The position numbers were made by a program, and so were the translations under genes. A DNA stretch of 64,000 bases, taken from assembly GCA_040756435.1 (NCBI GenBank), contig JBFLZD010000010.1, positions 1-64,000 of the forward strand, given 5' to 3'. This document shows, piece after piece, positions 28,530-37,862 of the stretch. The notes under the pieces are model-generated. The model made no database searches. It saw nothing but the letters and a program-made list of their open reading frames with translations, and was not told the origin of the DNA. Numbering within the stretch: position 1 is the first letter of the stretch; the number at the start of each line of letters is the position of its first letter. This DNA is from Spirochaetota bacterium (GTDB lineage: Bacteria > Spirochaetota > UBA4802 > UB4802).

Positions 28530-29770
28530 AATCAAAGATCATATCAGATAATCCATTCAGAGCACTGAGGGTGTATAATTTCAGGCTTTTTTTTATGGGC
28601 CAGTTTATTTCACTCATTGGGACCTGGATTCAGCAACTTGCTTCAAGCTGGCTTATGTACCGCTTAACTGCTTCATCCATGTGGTTGGGGTTACTTGCAT
28701 TTTCTGCACAGCTTCCCATTTTTTTATTTACGCCCATTACCGGTGTGGTGGCTGACCGTTATAATCGGCATCGTATATTAATGATTACGCAAATCCTTTT
28801 ATGTATGCAATCCCTGGTTTTAGGATTACTGGTGGTACTGGGGTATATTACACCAGTGTGGCTATTGGTGCTTAATATCATGCAGGGGTGTTTTAATGCT
28901 TTTGATATGCCGGTGCGACAGTCATTTGTATTTGACATGGTTGCCGAGAAGGAACTTTTAAGCAATGCCATTGCCTTAAATTCAGTTGTATTTAACAGTA
29001 CCCGCCTTATTGGGCCGCCACTTGCTGGTTTCTTAGTGGCGCAGTTTGGCGAAGGTATGTGCTTTTTAATAAATACTGCAACATTTTCTGGAATTATTAT
29101 TGCACTGCTTTTTATGAAAAATGTTACTTATACTTCTATATCTCGTGCAGGTAATTTCAAGGAAAATATCATTGAAGGCTTTCAATATGTAAAAAACCAT
29201 TACCCAATCCGTACGGTGTTATTGCTTCTGGCTTTGATCAGTTTACTGGGAATGCCGTATATGGTGCTTATGCCGGTTGTTGCAGTAGAAATTTTGCATG
29301 GTGATTCCCACACTCTGGGTTTTCTTTTAGGTGCGGCGGGGTTAGGTGCGCTTATTGGTGCGCTTTTTATAGCATCACGAAGCCATACTACACGGTTTGA
29401 AAATACTATTGCTGCTGGTTCACTTTTACTTGGATGCGGGCTTACACTGTTTTCATTTTCACGGAATTTATATATTTCACTGGTTCTCATGTTTATTATT
29501 GGTATTAGTTTAATTGTTCAGATGGCATCATCAAATACGTTTATTCAGTCAATGGTGGAAGATTCAATGCGTGGCAGGGTCATGAGCCTGTATACCATGT
29601 CATTCATGGGTATGGCTACCATTGGCAATCTATTTGCAGGACTAATAGCACACCGTATTGGTGTTCCCCTTACGCTGCTTTTAAGCGGTGTGGGATGTAC
29701 TATTGTTGCATTATTGTTTTATAAGAATTTGCATATATTGAAAAAAAATATTATGAATCTTGTTCGATAG
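28511..29770 (+). CDS. MFS exporter, MFS_3/EntS-like
   Basis: A 419-residue 12-helix transporter of the MFS_3 branch, which includes siderophore and drug exporters. The signature start NPFRALRVYNFRLFFMGQFISLIGTWIQQLASSWLMYRLT, the PITGVVADRYNRHRILMITQ loop, and NAFDMPVRQSFVFDMVAEKELLSNAIALNSVVFNSTRLIGPPLAG are all typical. The ATG at 28511 lies inside the previous gene, so the two are coupled. Substrate is unknown. Spacing to the next gene is 128 bases, so the yqeY operon likely has its own promoter. Confidence 0.9.
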   Translation: MGEEAIKSKIISDNPFRALRVYNFRLFFMGQFISLIGTWIQQLASSWLMYRLTASSMWLGLLAFSAQLPIFLFTPITGVVADRYNRHRILMITQILLCMQSLVLGLLVVLGYITPVWLLVLNIMQGCFNAFDMPVRQSFVFDMVAEKELLSNAIALNSVVFNSTRLIGPPLAGFLVAQFGEGMCFLINTATFSGIIIALLFMKNVTYTSISRAGNFKENIIEGFQYVKNHYPIRTVLLLLALISLLGMPYMVLMPVVAVEILHGDSHTLGFLLGAAGLGALIGALFIASRSHTTRFENTIAAGSLLLGCGLTLFSFSRNLYISLVLMFIIGISLIVQMASSNTFIQSMVEDSMRGRVMSLYTMSFMGMATIGNLFAGLIAHRIGVPLTLLLSGVGCTIVALLFYKNLHILKKNIMNLVR

Positions 29771-29898
29771 TTACTGTATAGGTGAAATTGTTTTTAAAAC
29801 TTTTGTTGACATACAAACATTATCATTTTATATGTGTAAAGCTCTCCATTTTAGCTTTATACTTCCGTCATAAAATCCTTGTATTATGGGGTATGTGT

Positions 29899-30348
29899 AT
29901 GACTATTCTTACCACAATTGAATCCGACCTTAAAGATGCAATAAAAAACAAAAATGAACTGTTAGCAAGCACTCTGCGTATGCTAAAGTCTGACATAATG
30001 TATGAAAAAACAAAGGGCACTGAAGAATTAACCAATGAAAAAATAATTGAGGTGTTAACACGCAGTGCCAAACGACGCAAAGAAGCCATAACTGAATATA
30101 AAAAAGCAGGTAGAAATGATTTAGCTTCAAAGGAAAAACAGGAACTGGAGATCATCATGAAATACCTGCCGCAGCAGATGAGCGAAGCTGAAATTGCTGC
30201 TCATATTGATACGGTTATTGTTTCTATGGGAACTGTTACTAAAAAAGATATGGGCAAGGTCATGGGGCAGGTTATGAAAGACCTGAAAGGCAAAGCAGAC
30301 GGACAGATTGTTAAGCAGATTGTACAGAATAAACTTGAAAATCTGTAA
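29899..30348 (+). CDS. GatB/YqeY domain protein
   Basis: A 149-residue protein, the usual YqeY size. I choose ATG at 29899, since upstream codons to 29782 encode a low-complexity aromatic stretch that the family lacks. The family segments are clear: TTIESDLKDAIKNKNELLASTLRMLKSDI, EAITEYKKAGRNDLASKEKQELEIIMKYLPQQMSEAEI and GQVMKDLKGKADGQIVKQIVQNKL. The domain resembles the tRNA-binding tail of GatB, but the stand-alone protein has no settled function. It lies directly upstream of dnaG and rpoD, the common order in many bacteria. Confidence 0.9.
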   Translation: MTILTTIESDLKDAIKNKNELLASTLRMLKSDIMYEKTKGTEELTNEKIIEVLTRSAKRRKEAITEYKKAGRNDLASKEKQELEIIMKYLPQQMSEAEIAAHIDTVIVSMGTVTKKDMGKVMGQVMKDLKGKADGQIVKQIVQNKLENL

Positions 30349-30371
30349 ATTTTTATATATATTATTATCAA

Positions 30372-32144
30372 ATGGCTATCCCCCAAGATACGATTGAACA
30401 TATACGGCAGAAAGCTGCTATAGAAGATATAATCAAACGCTATGTTCCCACCCTTACCAAAAAGGGTAAGAACTATGTTGGATTATGTCCATTTCATAAA
30501 GAAAAGACTCCTTCGTTTACGGTATCACCCGATAAACAGATGTTCTATTGTTTTGGATGTCATGAAGGCGGTAATGTCTTTACGTTTATAGCAAAGGTTG
30601 AGCATGTTGATTTTGTTGAAAGTGTAAAGATTGTAGGGGAACTTGTTGGCATACCAGTTCGTGATGATGTAAAATATAAAGATGATGAATACAGCAGGCT
30701 TTTAAAAATCAATGCTCTTCTTTGCCAGAACTATCGCAAAGCATTACACCAACCGGCAAACAGACATGCGCTTGATTATCTTTTGAACCGTGGAGTAACC
30801 ATGCAGAGCATTGATGAATTTGAGCTGGGCTATGCTCCTGACGGGTGGCATTATGCTACTGATAGTATAAAAAATATGAATATTTCACTTGATGTGGCAG
30901 TAAAAACGGGCAATATTAATAAAGTAGAAAAAAATGGCACCACTCATTACTATGACAGATTCAGAAACAGGGTTATATTCCCTATTTTTGACCAAAAAAA
31001 TGAAATTATAGGATTTGGTGGTAGAATAATTGCTCAGGGTGAACCCAAATACCTAAATTCTCCGGAATCACCTGTTTTTCAAAAGCGGAATATCCTTTAC
31101 GGACTGAATAAATCACGGCAACACATAGCTGAACTTGGCAGGGCAATAGTTGTTGAAGGTTACCTGGATGTCATTGGCGTGTATCAGGCGGGTATTCAAA
31201 ACGTGGTTGCTCCTTTAGGTACCGCGTTAACACTGGAACAATTGCAGCTTTTGTCACGTTTATGTCATGAGGTAATCATTGTATTTGATGCTGACTCTGC
31301 CGGGATTAAGGCTTCGCTCAGGTCACTTGAAGTTGCTCAGAGTTTAAATATTGATATTCGTATTGCACAATTGCCACAGCTTGACCCGTTTGATTTTGTA
31401 GCAAAGTTTGGCGTTAGGGAGTTTATGGCAATTATTGACAGAGCATTACAACCCGTTGATTTTAGAATTGAGCGTGTCATTGCGGAAAATAAGGGCAAAC
31501 AGGTTGATGTATTAAAGCAACTTTTTGCAGTATTGAGGGATATAACTTCTGAAGTAGAGCGGCAGTATTACTTTAAAAAGCTGGCCACCATGTTTCAAGT
31601 TCCAGAGCAGGCTATACGCACTGATTATGAGCGTTTTGCAAAAGGGCAAAAAACAAATGGGAGGGCGATAGTAACCAATAATACGCCTTTAGATTTTTAT
31701 GATAAAAGCCAGCGTGAATTGGTACTTTTACTGTGCAATTACCCTGAACTGGTTGAACATGCAGTTGTGGATTGCTCTCTGTCACAGTTTACCGATACAG
31801 TAGCAAAAAATATCTACCAGGCAATAATTGACCTGTATGAAAAGAATGAACCTGTTTCACTGGATAAAATGTTTGATTTTTTCCCTGAAGGCCAGGAAGC
31901 ACAATTACTTACTCAGGGTTTTTCAAAGCAGTTTGCATTTGAGGATCCTAAGGTTGCCTATTCAGAAATAATATTAAATATGCGGCTGTATACTATCGAC
32001 AAAAAAATTAATGAATTTGCAGAAAAAATTAAGAAGAACGAACAGGATAATATACAATATTATATGACCGAATTAGAGGTATTGCGCCGGGAAAGAGAAA
32101 AATTGGCTTCATATATCTATAACAAAGGCAGTGCAAAGATTTAA
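30372..32144 (+). CDS. dnaG: DNA primase
   Basis: A 590-residue primase that makes RNA primers at the replication fork. The N-terminal CHC2 zinc finger is intact (CPFHKEKTPSFTVSPDK to FYCFGCHEGG, residues about 38-66). The TOPRIM core follows: IVVEGYLDVIGVYQAGIQNVVAPLGTALT with catalytic Glu, and EVIIVFDADSAGIKASLRSLE with the Asp pair. The C-terminal helical region is the DnaB-binding part. The gap to yqeY is 23 bases, and rpoD follows by 39, giving the classic macromolecular synthesis operon without rpsU. Two octamers lie inside (30730, 31665). Confidence 0.97.
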   Translation: MAIPQDTIEHIRQKAAIEDIIKRYVPTLTKKGKNYVGLCPFHKEKTPSFTVSPDKQMFYCFGCHEGGNVFTFIAKVEHVDFVESVKIVGELVGIPVRDDVKYKDDEYSRLLKINALLCQNYRKALHQPANRHALDYLLNRGVTMQSIDEFELGYAPDGWHYATDSIKNMNISLDVAVKTGNINKVEKNGTTHYYDRFRNRVIFPIFDQKNEIIGFGGRIIAQGEPKYLNSPESPVFQKRNILYGLNKSRQHIAELGRAIVVEGYLDVIGVYQAGIQNVVAPLGTALTLEQLQLLSRLCHEVIIVFDADSAGIKASLRSLEVAQSLNIDIRIAQLPQLDPFDFVAKFGVREFMAIIDRALQPVDFRIERVIAENKGKQVDVLKQLFAVLRDITSEVERQYYFKKLATMFQVPEQAIRTDYERFAKGQKTNGRAIVTNNTPLDFYDKSQRELVLLLCNYPELVEHAVVDCSLSQFTDTVAKNIYQAIIDLYEKNEPVSLDKMFDFFPEGQEAQLLTQGFSKQFAFEDPKVAYSEIILNMRLYTIDKKINEFAEKIKKNEQDNIQYYMTELEVLRREREKLASYIYNKGSAKI

Positions 32145-32183
32145 GATCACAGTAAATTTTTAATATAAAGGGTAGAGTTTATT

Positions 32184-33947
32184 ATGGCAAAGGGTGATGT
32201 TCTTTTAGAAAGCATTCCAGAAGTTAAAAAACTTGTAGATTTAGGGAAAACCAATGGTGAGATTACCTATGATGAGCTTAACGATATTTTGCCCGATAAG
32301 ATATTAAATTCTGATAAAATTGATGATATTTTCATTCTTCTCAATCAGTTAGGCATCGATGTTGTTGAAGAGCCTACACGGCGTGCGGAAGCAGTGTTGT
32401 CAAAAAAAGAAAAATCCCATTCAAAAAAAGCAGCAACTCCAACATCAGAAACCGCTGTTTCCGATGATCCAATTCGTTTGTATCTGAAAGAAATTGGGAA
32501 GGTATCACTGCTTTCCGGTGATGAAGAGGTGAAGCTGGCAAAGCGTATAGAAGAAGGCGAAATTCTTATTGAGAATGCTGTGCTGGATTCTACTGTGCTT
32601 CTCAATGAGCTTATCAAGAATCATTCAAAAGTTAAAGGCGGCAAAATTAAACTAACCGATGTGTTGCGGATAAATAAACTCTACTATTTTTCTTCTTTTG
32701 ACATGCATGATTTAGAAAAGCGCTATGAAAATAATATGAGTATTATCATAGCGGAAGATAAAAAAATAATGCAATACCAGAATAAACTACGGAAATTAGC
32801 TGAAGAATCCAAAAAGGCATTGGAATTAAAAGAAAAAATAACTGAATCACGCAAAATTATTAAAGATGCGCTGGTAAACCTTCAGGTACATGAAAACGAA
32901 ATAAATAAAACAGCACAGCGTATTTTGTCAATGGTTACCAGAATAAAGGAAACCCGGCACTTCTTCAAGAGCATTGAAGATCATTTTAACAAATCGGTAA
33001 AAGAGTTAAAACAGTATGGTCGTAAATTGGAAAAGAATGAAGATGTAAAAAAAATATTAAAAGAACTGAAAGTCAAGACCAAAGATGAAATTTTAGAGAT
33101 AGTTAAAGATATCAGAAATAATGAACGCAAAATCCGCCGTATAGAGCAGGAAGCAGGTGCCACCTGTGATGAAATTATGCAGCGGGGCACACAAATTGAG
33201 ATTGGCCACCGCAAGATTTCACTGGCAAAAAAAGAGCTCATAAATGCAAACCTGCGGCTTGTAGTATCCATTGCAAAGAAATATGCCAACCGTGGTATGC
33301 ATTTCTTTGACCTTATACAGGAAGGAAATATTGGCTTAATCAAAGCTGTAGATAAGTTTGAGTACCGCAAGGGGTATAAATTTTCCACCTATGCCACATG
33401 GTGGATACGGCAGGCAATAACAAGGGCAATTTCTGACCAGGCGCGTACCATACGTATTCCTGTCCATATGATTGAACAGATAAACAAAGTAATGCGTGAA
33501 ACACGCCTCTTTCAGCAGGAATTTGGCCGTGAACCAAGCCCGGAAGAATTAGCCGACAGGTTGGGCTGGCCGGTAAGCAAGGTTAAAGGTGTGAAGAATG
33601 TGGCCCGTGAGCCTATATCACTTGAAACACCCATAGGCGAGGAAGAGGATTCCTTGTTGGGTGATTTTATAGAGGATAAAGAAGTGGATTCGCCGGTGAA
33701 TACGGCAGCATACAGGCTGCTTTCTGAGCAGATAAATGCAGTATTAAGCACACTGCCGGCGCGTGAACAGAAGGTTATCCGCATGCGGTTTGGTCTGGAT
33801 GACGGGTATTCCCATACATTAGAAGAGGTTGGGTATGTGTTTAAGGTAACCCGTGAGCGTATCAGGCAGATAGAAGCTAAGGCATTGCGCCGGTTGCGCC
33901 ATCCCACCCGCGCACGAAAATTGAAAGATTATCTTGACTATATGTAA
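32184..33947 (+). CDS. rpoD: RNA polymerase primary sigma factor RpoD
   Basis: A 587-residue housekeeping sigma factor. Region 1.1-like [31 protein letters not shown] is at residues about 30-60. Region 1.2 ([32 protein letters not shown]) is followed by a long charged, helical non-conserved insert. Region 2 ([61 protein letters not shown]) and region 4 ([51 protein letters not shown]) are canonical. It should therefore recognise TTGACA/TATAAT promoters. It ends the yqeY-dnaG-rpoD operon before a strong terminator. Confidence 0.97.
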   Translation: MAKGDVLLESIPEVKKLVDLGKTNGEITYDELNDILPDKILNSDKIDDIFILLNQLGIDVVEEPTRRAEAVLSKKEKSHSKKAATPTSETAVSDDPIRLYLKEIGKVSLLSGDEEVKLAKRIEEGEILIENAVLDSTVLLNELIKNHSKVKGGKIKLTDVLRINKLYYFSSFDMHDLEKRYENNMSIIIAEDKKIMQYQNKLRKLAEESKKALELKEKITESRKIIKDALVNLQVHENEINKTAQRILSMVTRIKETRHFFKSIEDHFNKSVKELKQYGRKLEKNEDVKKILKELKVKTKDEILEIVKDIRNNERKIRRIEQEAGATCDEIMQRGTQIEIGHRKISLAKKELINANLRLVVSIAKKYANRGMHFFDLIQEGNIGLIKAVDKFEYRKGYKFSTYATWWIRQAITRAISDQARTIRIPVHMIEQINKVMRETRLFQQEFGREPSPEELADRLGWPVSKVKGVKNVAREPISLETPIGEEEDSLLGDFIEDKEVDSPVNTAAYRLLSEQINAVLSTLPAREQKVIRMRFGLDDGYSHTLEEVGYVFKVTRERIRQIEAKALRRLRHPTRARKLKDYLDYM

Positions 33948-33971
33948 CAATACTTCTATAATAGCAAAAAA

Positions 33972-33998
33972 ATGGGAGAGTGTAACTCCCATTTTTTT
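33972..33998 (+). terminator. intrinsic terminator after rpoD
   Basis: A perfect seven-base stem, ATGGGAG and CTCCCAT, with an AGTGTAA-type loop, followed by eight T residues. It sits 25 bases after the rpoD stop codon. It is also the reason not to start the next gene at 33972, where the frame first opens. Confidence 0.9.
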
Positions 33999-34031
33999 TA
34001 TTTATTATACCATATTAATACCGGGTATACT

Positions 34032-36389
34032 ATGCAACACACCACAAATACTGCCGTAATGAAAGCTGTAACTGTCATTGGTGCAGGTTCATGGGGTACT
34101 GCTGTTGCCAATGTAATAGCCCACAACCATCCTGAAATTATTGTCCAAATTTGGTCCTATGAAAAGGATGTTGCCCGTTCTATAAATTCTCAGCATGTCA
34201 ATACACTGTACCTGCCTGATGTACAACTTGCAAACAACATTGTTGCATATAATGATATTAAAGAGTCAGCCAAAGGAACTGATGCAGTTATCATTGCCAC
34301 TCCTTCAAAAGTTGTCTATGATACCTGTACACGAATCAGGCGTTATCTTGATTCAAATGTCTATGTTGGCTATTTATCTAAAGGATTTTGCAAGATTGGT
34401 TCAGGAATTTATACCATGTCACAGACTATAGAGCTTGCATTACCATTTTTAATGGATAAGGTATGTGCCATATACGGCCCAAGCCATGCTGAGGAGGTGT
34501 GCAGAGAATACCATACAGCATTGCATGTTGCCAGTAAATCAAAGGCTTCAATTAATTTTTTCATGAATCTGCTTCAGAATGAATATCTGGAATGCATACC
34601 ATCAGATGACATCATTGGTGTTGATTGTGGTAGCACCTTGAAAAATCCTGCAGCAATTGCTGCTGGTATTATTAGTAACCTGCCTCAATGCGGGGACAAC
34701 CTTTCAGGAGCATTGATAGCACAGGCTCATACAGAGATGATACAATTAGGGCGCTGTATGGGTGCAAAGGAACACACCATTATGGGTATAGCTGGCCTGG
34801 GTGATCTTGTTGCGACAGCGTTAAGTCAGCATAGCCGTAACAGGCGCTTTGGTAGGGAAATAGCAGAGCAAATAACCCAGAAAGGAACAACGGTTGGTTT
34901 CCTGGAAAAGTTGTTATTACGAGTAAAACCTGAAAATGTGCTGGAAAGAATGAGTAAACGCATGCATTACCTGGTTGAAGGGGCGTATGCAATTGAACCA
35001 ATACTACAACTGGCTGATAAATATAACCTTACCATGCCGGTATACCGTTCATTGTATGATGTGCTTCTGAATAAGCGCGATCCATGGCTTCTCATTGAAA
35101 CTATTAAAAATCCTGCAAAATATGAAATACTGACACGTCGTGCGCGAATAAAGGTTAAGGAACGTAAAAAAGGCATTGAGCGCATGAGTGGACTGATATT
35201 TAAAAATATTGTGGTTGAACGGCTTATGCAGCAATTATGCAGTGAAAATAAAAAACTTCAGGTGATGACCAATAGCAGGGAATACAAAGACGTGCTCCAG
35301 CAACACCTGCACGGGCATAAAGAGTATTCCCATGAACTATCGCTGTATAATGATCTTAATGAATCACACTATGAAAAGCAACTGAAAACAATTATTGAAT
35401 TTTATTATAATAGTATTAGCGATAGATATGTGTATACATTTTCATTGCTGATACTGAAACTGGCAAGGATGTTTTTTTATCTATACGGATTGCTGTACCG
35501 CCGCAGAATCACCGAGTTTTTTGAAGAAAGAATTGGGCTAACTGGAGATATTAAATATCTCAAAAAGATTGTGATGACCGCAAACCCGGTTTATTTTTGT
35601 AATGCTAAGGACCAGGCCGATTCACTGTTTGTGGTTCTGGCACTTATTAAATTTATATCCATTCCCCTGCCGCGATTTTGTGTTGACAACAGACTTATGG
35701 AAAATAAGTTGCTACGGTTTCTTTTCAGGCTTTGTGGCGGATATATTGTACATACAACTCGATGTGCTTCGATTATATACCGGGAAACATTGTTGCAGTA
35801 TATGCTTTCATGTGTTGAACACGGCATACCAGTATTATATTCTAATTCCATGGAAGATGGATCTCAGGATGAGCAGGTAATCCAGGATATGGTCATTGAG
35901 GGCCTGTGCGAATTGTTGCAGAAAACAACAGAAGAAATAGCGGTAATACCAGTTGCAGTTGGCCATAAATTTTATAATCCGGTTACTCATCCAGTTTCAT
36001 TCCTGAAATTATTCAGGAATGTGACAAAAGTGCATATTTCCCGACCAATTACCCTTTCGCATTTTTCTTCCAGCCCCACATTGGCTGAAGATACTAAAAT
36101 GATGTTAACGCTGAAACAGCGGCATGATATACCTATTTATCCTCATTATTTTATTGCGTATGTATTACATTCTGCCGGAGGAAGTGCACATGTTGAAGCC
36201 ATTAAAGCTGAGATTGACAGTATACTGAAACTGCGTAATTTAAAACATATGTATTCTGTTGATGATATACTGCGTGAAGGTATGGAATTCCTTATTTCAA
36301 ATAATTGTATTGCCCATAGTGGGGAAATTGTTGTTGTTTTAGGTGATAAAAAAGAAGCAATTAAATATTTTGCAGGGTATATTGTATAA
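34032..36389 (+). CDS. gpsA: glycerol-3-phosphate dehydrogenase fused to a PlsB-like acyltransferase domain
   Basis: A 785-residue fusion. Residues about 12-345 are an intact GpsA that reduces dihydroxyacetone phosphate to glycerol-3-phosphate: TVIGAGSWGTAVANVIA, CAIYGPSHAEEV, DCGSTLKNPAAIAAGI (catalytic Lys) and GIAGLGDLVATALSQHSRNRRFG. GpsA alone is about 330-350 residues. The remaining 430 residues resemble PlsB-type glycerol-3-phosphate acyltransferases from about 480 on: NPVYFCNAKDQADSLFVVLALIKF, LLRFLFRLCGGYIVHTT, and LYSNSMEDGSQDEQ near residue 600, followed by EEIAVIPVAVGHKFYNPV. The HxxxxD catalytic His is replaced (AKDQAD) and the usual EGxRS-type motif is altered, so the acyltransferase part may be inactive or diverged. 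The ATG at 34032 avoids the terminator. Confidence 0.82.
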   Translation: MQHTTNTAVMKAVTVIGAGSWGTAVANVIAHNHPEIIVQIWSYEKDVARSINSQHVNTLYLPDVQLANNIVAYNDIKESAKGTDAVIIATPSKVVYDTCTRIRRYLDSNVYVGYLSKGFCKIGSGIYTMSQTIELALPFLMDKVCAIYGPSHAEEVCREYHTALHVASKSKASINFFMNLLQNEYLECIPSDDIIGVDCGSTLKNPAAIAAGIISNLPQCGDNLSGALIAQAHTEMIQLGRCMGAKEHTIMGIAGLGDLVATALSQHSRNRRFGREIAEQITQKGTTVGFLEKLLLRVKPENVLERMSKRMHYLVEGAYAIEPILQLADKYNLTMPVYRSLYDVLLNKRDPWLLIETIKNPAKYEILTRRARIKVKERKKGIERMSGLIFKNIVVERLMQQLCSENKKLQVMTNSREYKDVLQQHLHGHKEYSHELSLYNDLNESHYEKQLKTIIEFYYNSISDRYVYTFSLLILKLARMFFYLYGLLYRRRITEFFEERIGLTGDIKYLKKIVMTANPVYFCNAKDQADSLFVVLALIKFISIPLPRFCVDNRLMENKLLRFLFRLCGGYIVHTTRCASIIYRETLLQYMLSCVEHGIPVLYSNSMEDGSQDEQVIQDMVIEGLCELLQKTTEEIAVIPVAVGHKFYNPVTHPVSFLKLFRNVTKVHISRPITLSHFSSSPTLAEDTKMMLTLKQRHDIPIYPHYFIAYVLHSAGGSAHVEAIKAEIDSILKLRNLKHMYSVDDILREGMEFLISNNCIAHSGEIVVVLGDKKEAIKYFAGYIV

Positions 36390-36396
36390 AAGATTA

Positions 36397-36897
36397 TCAG
36401 GTATTCACCAGTTTGTGTAAAATATCACATGCTTCTTCTACTGAATGAGCAGAGTATATACAGCTGCCATTATTTCTATCGTCAATTGGTTCGTTAACAA
36501 TCCGTTGACTCCAGCCGCCCGTAAACACACAGCTTATAATAGGTTTGCCGTAATGCCATGCGTATGCCATCTCAGTTAGTGTTCCTGCTTTTCCCCCAAT
36601 GGAAATGACAACATCTGCTGAAAGCACATTTATGCTGTTTCGGGCAAAACCTATACCAGTTGGGATAACAATATCGCAGTATCGGTTGGCGCCATCAAAC
36701 CTGTCAAAAGGCAATATGCCAACCACAATGCCTCCGTGGTCATGCGCACCCTGTGAAGCTGCCTCCATAACGCCAGTTCTACCACCAGTAATGAGCACCC
36801 ATCCGTTTTTTGCAATAAAGGCTCCTATTGCGTAGGCAATATCATGATGCTCTGTATCATCAGCTGAGCCTATAATGACAATCTGAGTTTTTTTCAT
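36397..36897 (-). CDS. LOG-like (TIGR00725) Rossmann-fold protein
   Basis: A 166-residue protein of the TIGR00725/LOG-related family, which shares the lysine-decarboxylase-like fold of cytokinin-activating phosphoribohydrolases. KKTQIVIIGSADDTEHHD, the GGRTGVMEAASQGAHDHGGIVVGILP loop and VVISIGGKAGTLTEMAYAWHYGKPII match; the last corresponds to the PGGxGTxxE nucleotide-binding motif. A nucleotide-monophosphate hydrolase role is possible but unproven. ATG at 36897 is chosen over 36969 because the fold starts there. GCGATAGT (reverse of 36902-36909) sits four bases before the ATG where a ribosome site would be. Converges with gpsA (7 bases). Confidence 0.8.
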   Translation of the reverse strand: MKKTQIVIIGSADDTEHHDIAYAIGAFIAKNGWVLITGGRTGVMEAASQGAHDHGGIVVGILPFDRFDGANRYCDIVIPTGIGFARNSINVLSADVVISIGGKAGTLTEMAYAWHYGKPIISCVFTGGWSQRIVNEPIDDRNNGSCIYSAHSVEEACDILHKLVNT

Positions 36898-36913
36898 GGT
36901 TACTATCGCCTGA

Positions 36914-37813
36914 CTAATGGAAGTGTAATATATGAATAATTGCGGGTATAATATCCTCTTCTTTTTCAATAACGGTGTGGTAAATCTTTGATGGTATTGA
37001 AATATCCTTATAGTTAAAGGTCAATGGTTTGATATCTGCTTGAGTGTTTGTATGTATACACAGATACAGGTTCATTGAAAGTGCAAAGCTATATTGTCCA
37101 AAATTTTCTATTAATGTATTTTTAATTAATGCTGAAACTTCATTGAGTGAGTGCAGGCCAAAATGGCTTAACGTACTAAATGGTGATATAATATATATTC
37201 CGTATAATGAACAGGGCCCTTTGGTCAGTAATTTTGAGCATACCTGATGGATATATTTTAATGTGGTATTTGGAACATCAAGGGAAATAATATCTGAAAT
37301 GCCCAAAAGACCTGTAAAGACTTTGATGTGTGCAGCATAGTGCAAAAATGTTTCTTTTGAAAAGAATGATGACGAAGAAATAGCAATGAATGCTAGAGAT
37401 AGTTCTTCTGAATGAAAAAGGGATGAGCTGTATAGTGAAAAATTTTGAATAACATTCTGGTTTATGGTGTAATCAAGTACATAGCGTGGTGGGGATGAGA
37501 AAAAAGAATTATTACATAGTGATAAAAGCGGCTGCACAAAAACATCAGGGCCATGGTACAGCGAAATGGTAGTCTGTTCATTCTTTGCAGTATATGCAAC
37601 AATTGCTGAGAATAGGGAAAAATTTTCAGCATTATGAGTAGCTAAAACATTGAGGATATAATTTTCATACTGGGGTTGGGATTTTATTTCAAGAGCCTTT
37701 TCTTTATAGGTATGGTATTTATGCAGCGCTTCATCAAATGATATGTCCCCTTCTGAAAATGAAGCAATGGTTTGCTGTATGTCTTTCAAAATAGCTGTAA
37801 AATTGTTTTTCAT
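36914..37813 (-). CDS. hypothetical protein, possibly a degenerate GGDEF-like domain
   Basis: A 299-residue cytoplasmic protein I do not recognise with confidence. The first 45 residues (ILKDIQQTIASFSEGDISFDEALHKYHTYKEKALEIKSQ) are helical and resemble the small helical XseB-type pattern. The C-terminal half has a spacing like a degenerate GGDEF domain: SLYGIYIISPFSTLSHFGLHSLNEVSALIKNTLIENFGQYSFALSMN, but the GG[DE]EF catalytic motif is absent. The start at 37813 is chosen as the first ATG after a perfect inverted repeat. It lies between two minus-strand genes (LOG-like, 16 bases; acyl-CoA dehydrogenase, 49 bases), so the three may be co-transcribed. Confidence 0.55.
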   Translation of the reverse strand: MKNNFTAILKDIQQTIASFSEGDISFDEALHKYHTYKEKALEIKSQPQYENYILNVLATHNAENFSLFSAIVAYTAKNEQTTISLYHGPDVFVQPLLSLCNNSFFSSPPRYVLDYTINQNVIQNFSLYSSSLFHSEELSLAFIAISSSSFFSKETFLHYAAHIKVFTGLLGISDIISLDVPNTTLKYIHQVCSKLLTKGPCSLYGIYIISPFSTLSHFGLHSLNEVSALIKNTLIENFGQYSFALSMNLYLCIHTNTQADIKPLTFNYKDISIPSKIYHTVIEKEEDIIPAIIHILHFH

Positions 37814-37825
37814 ACTTTTTTTTAA

Positions 37826-37853
37826 GTTGGGGCATAAAACAGTATGCCCCAAC
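37826..37853. repeat. perfect 10-bp inverted repeat between acyl-CoA dehydrogenase and next gene
   Basis: GTTGGGGCAT and ATGCCCCAAC with an eight-base loop. On the minus strand it lies 9 bases after the dehydrogenase stop codon and 12 bases before the next ATG. The hairpin is followed by an A run, not a T run, in that direction, so it is not a classic terminator. An mRNA-stabilising or processing hairpin is an alternative. Confidence 0.7.
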
Positions 37854-37862
37854 TAATGTTCA

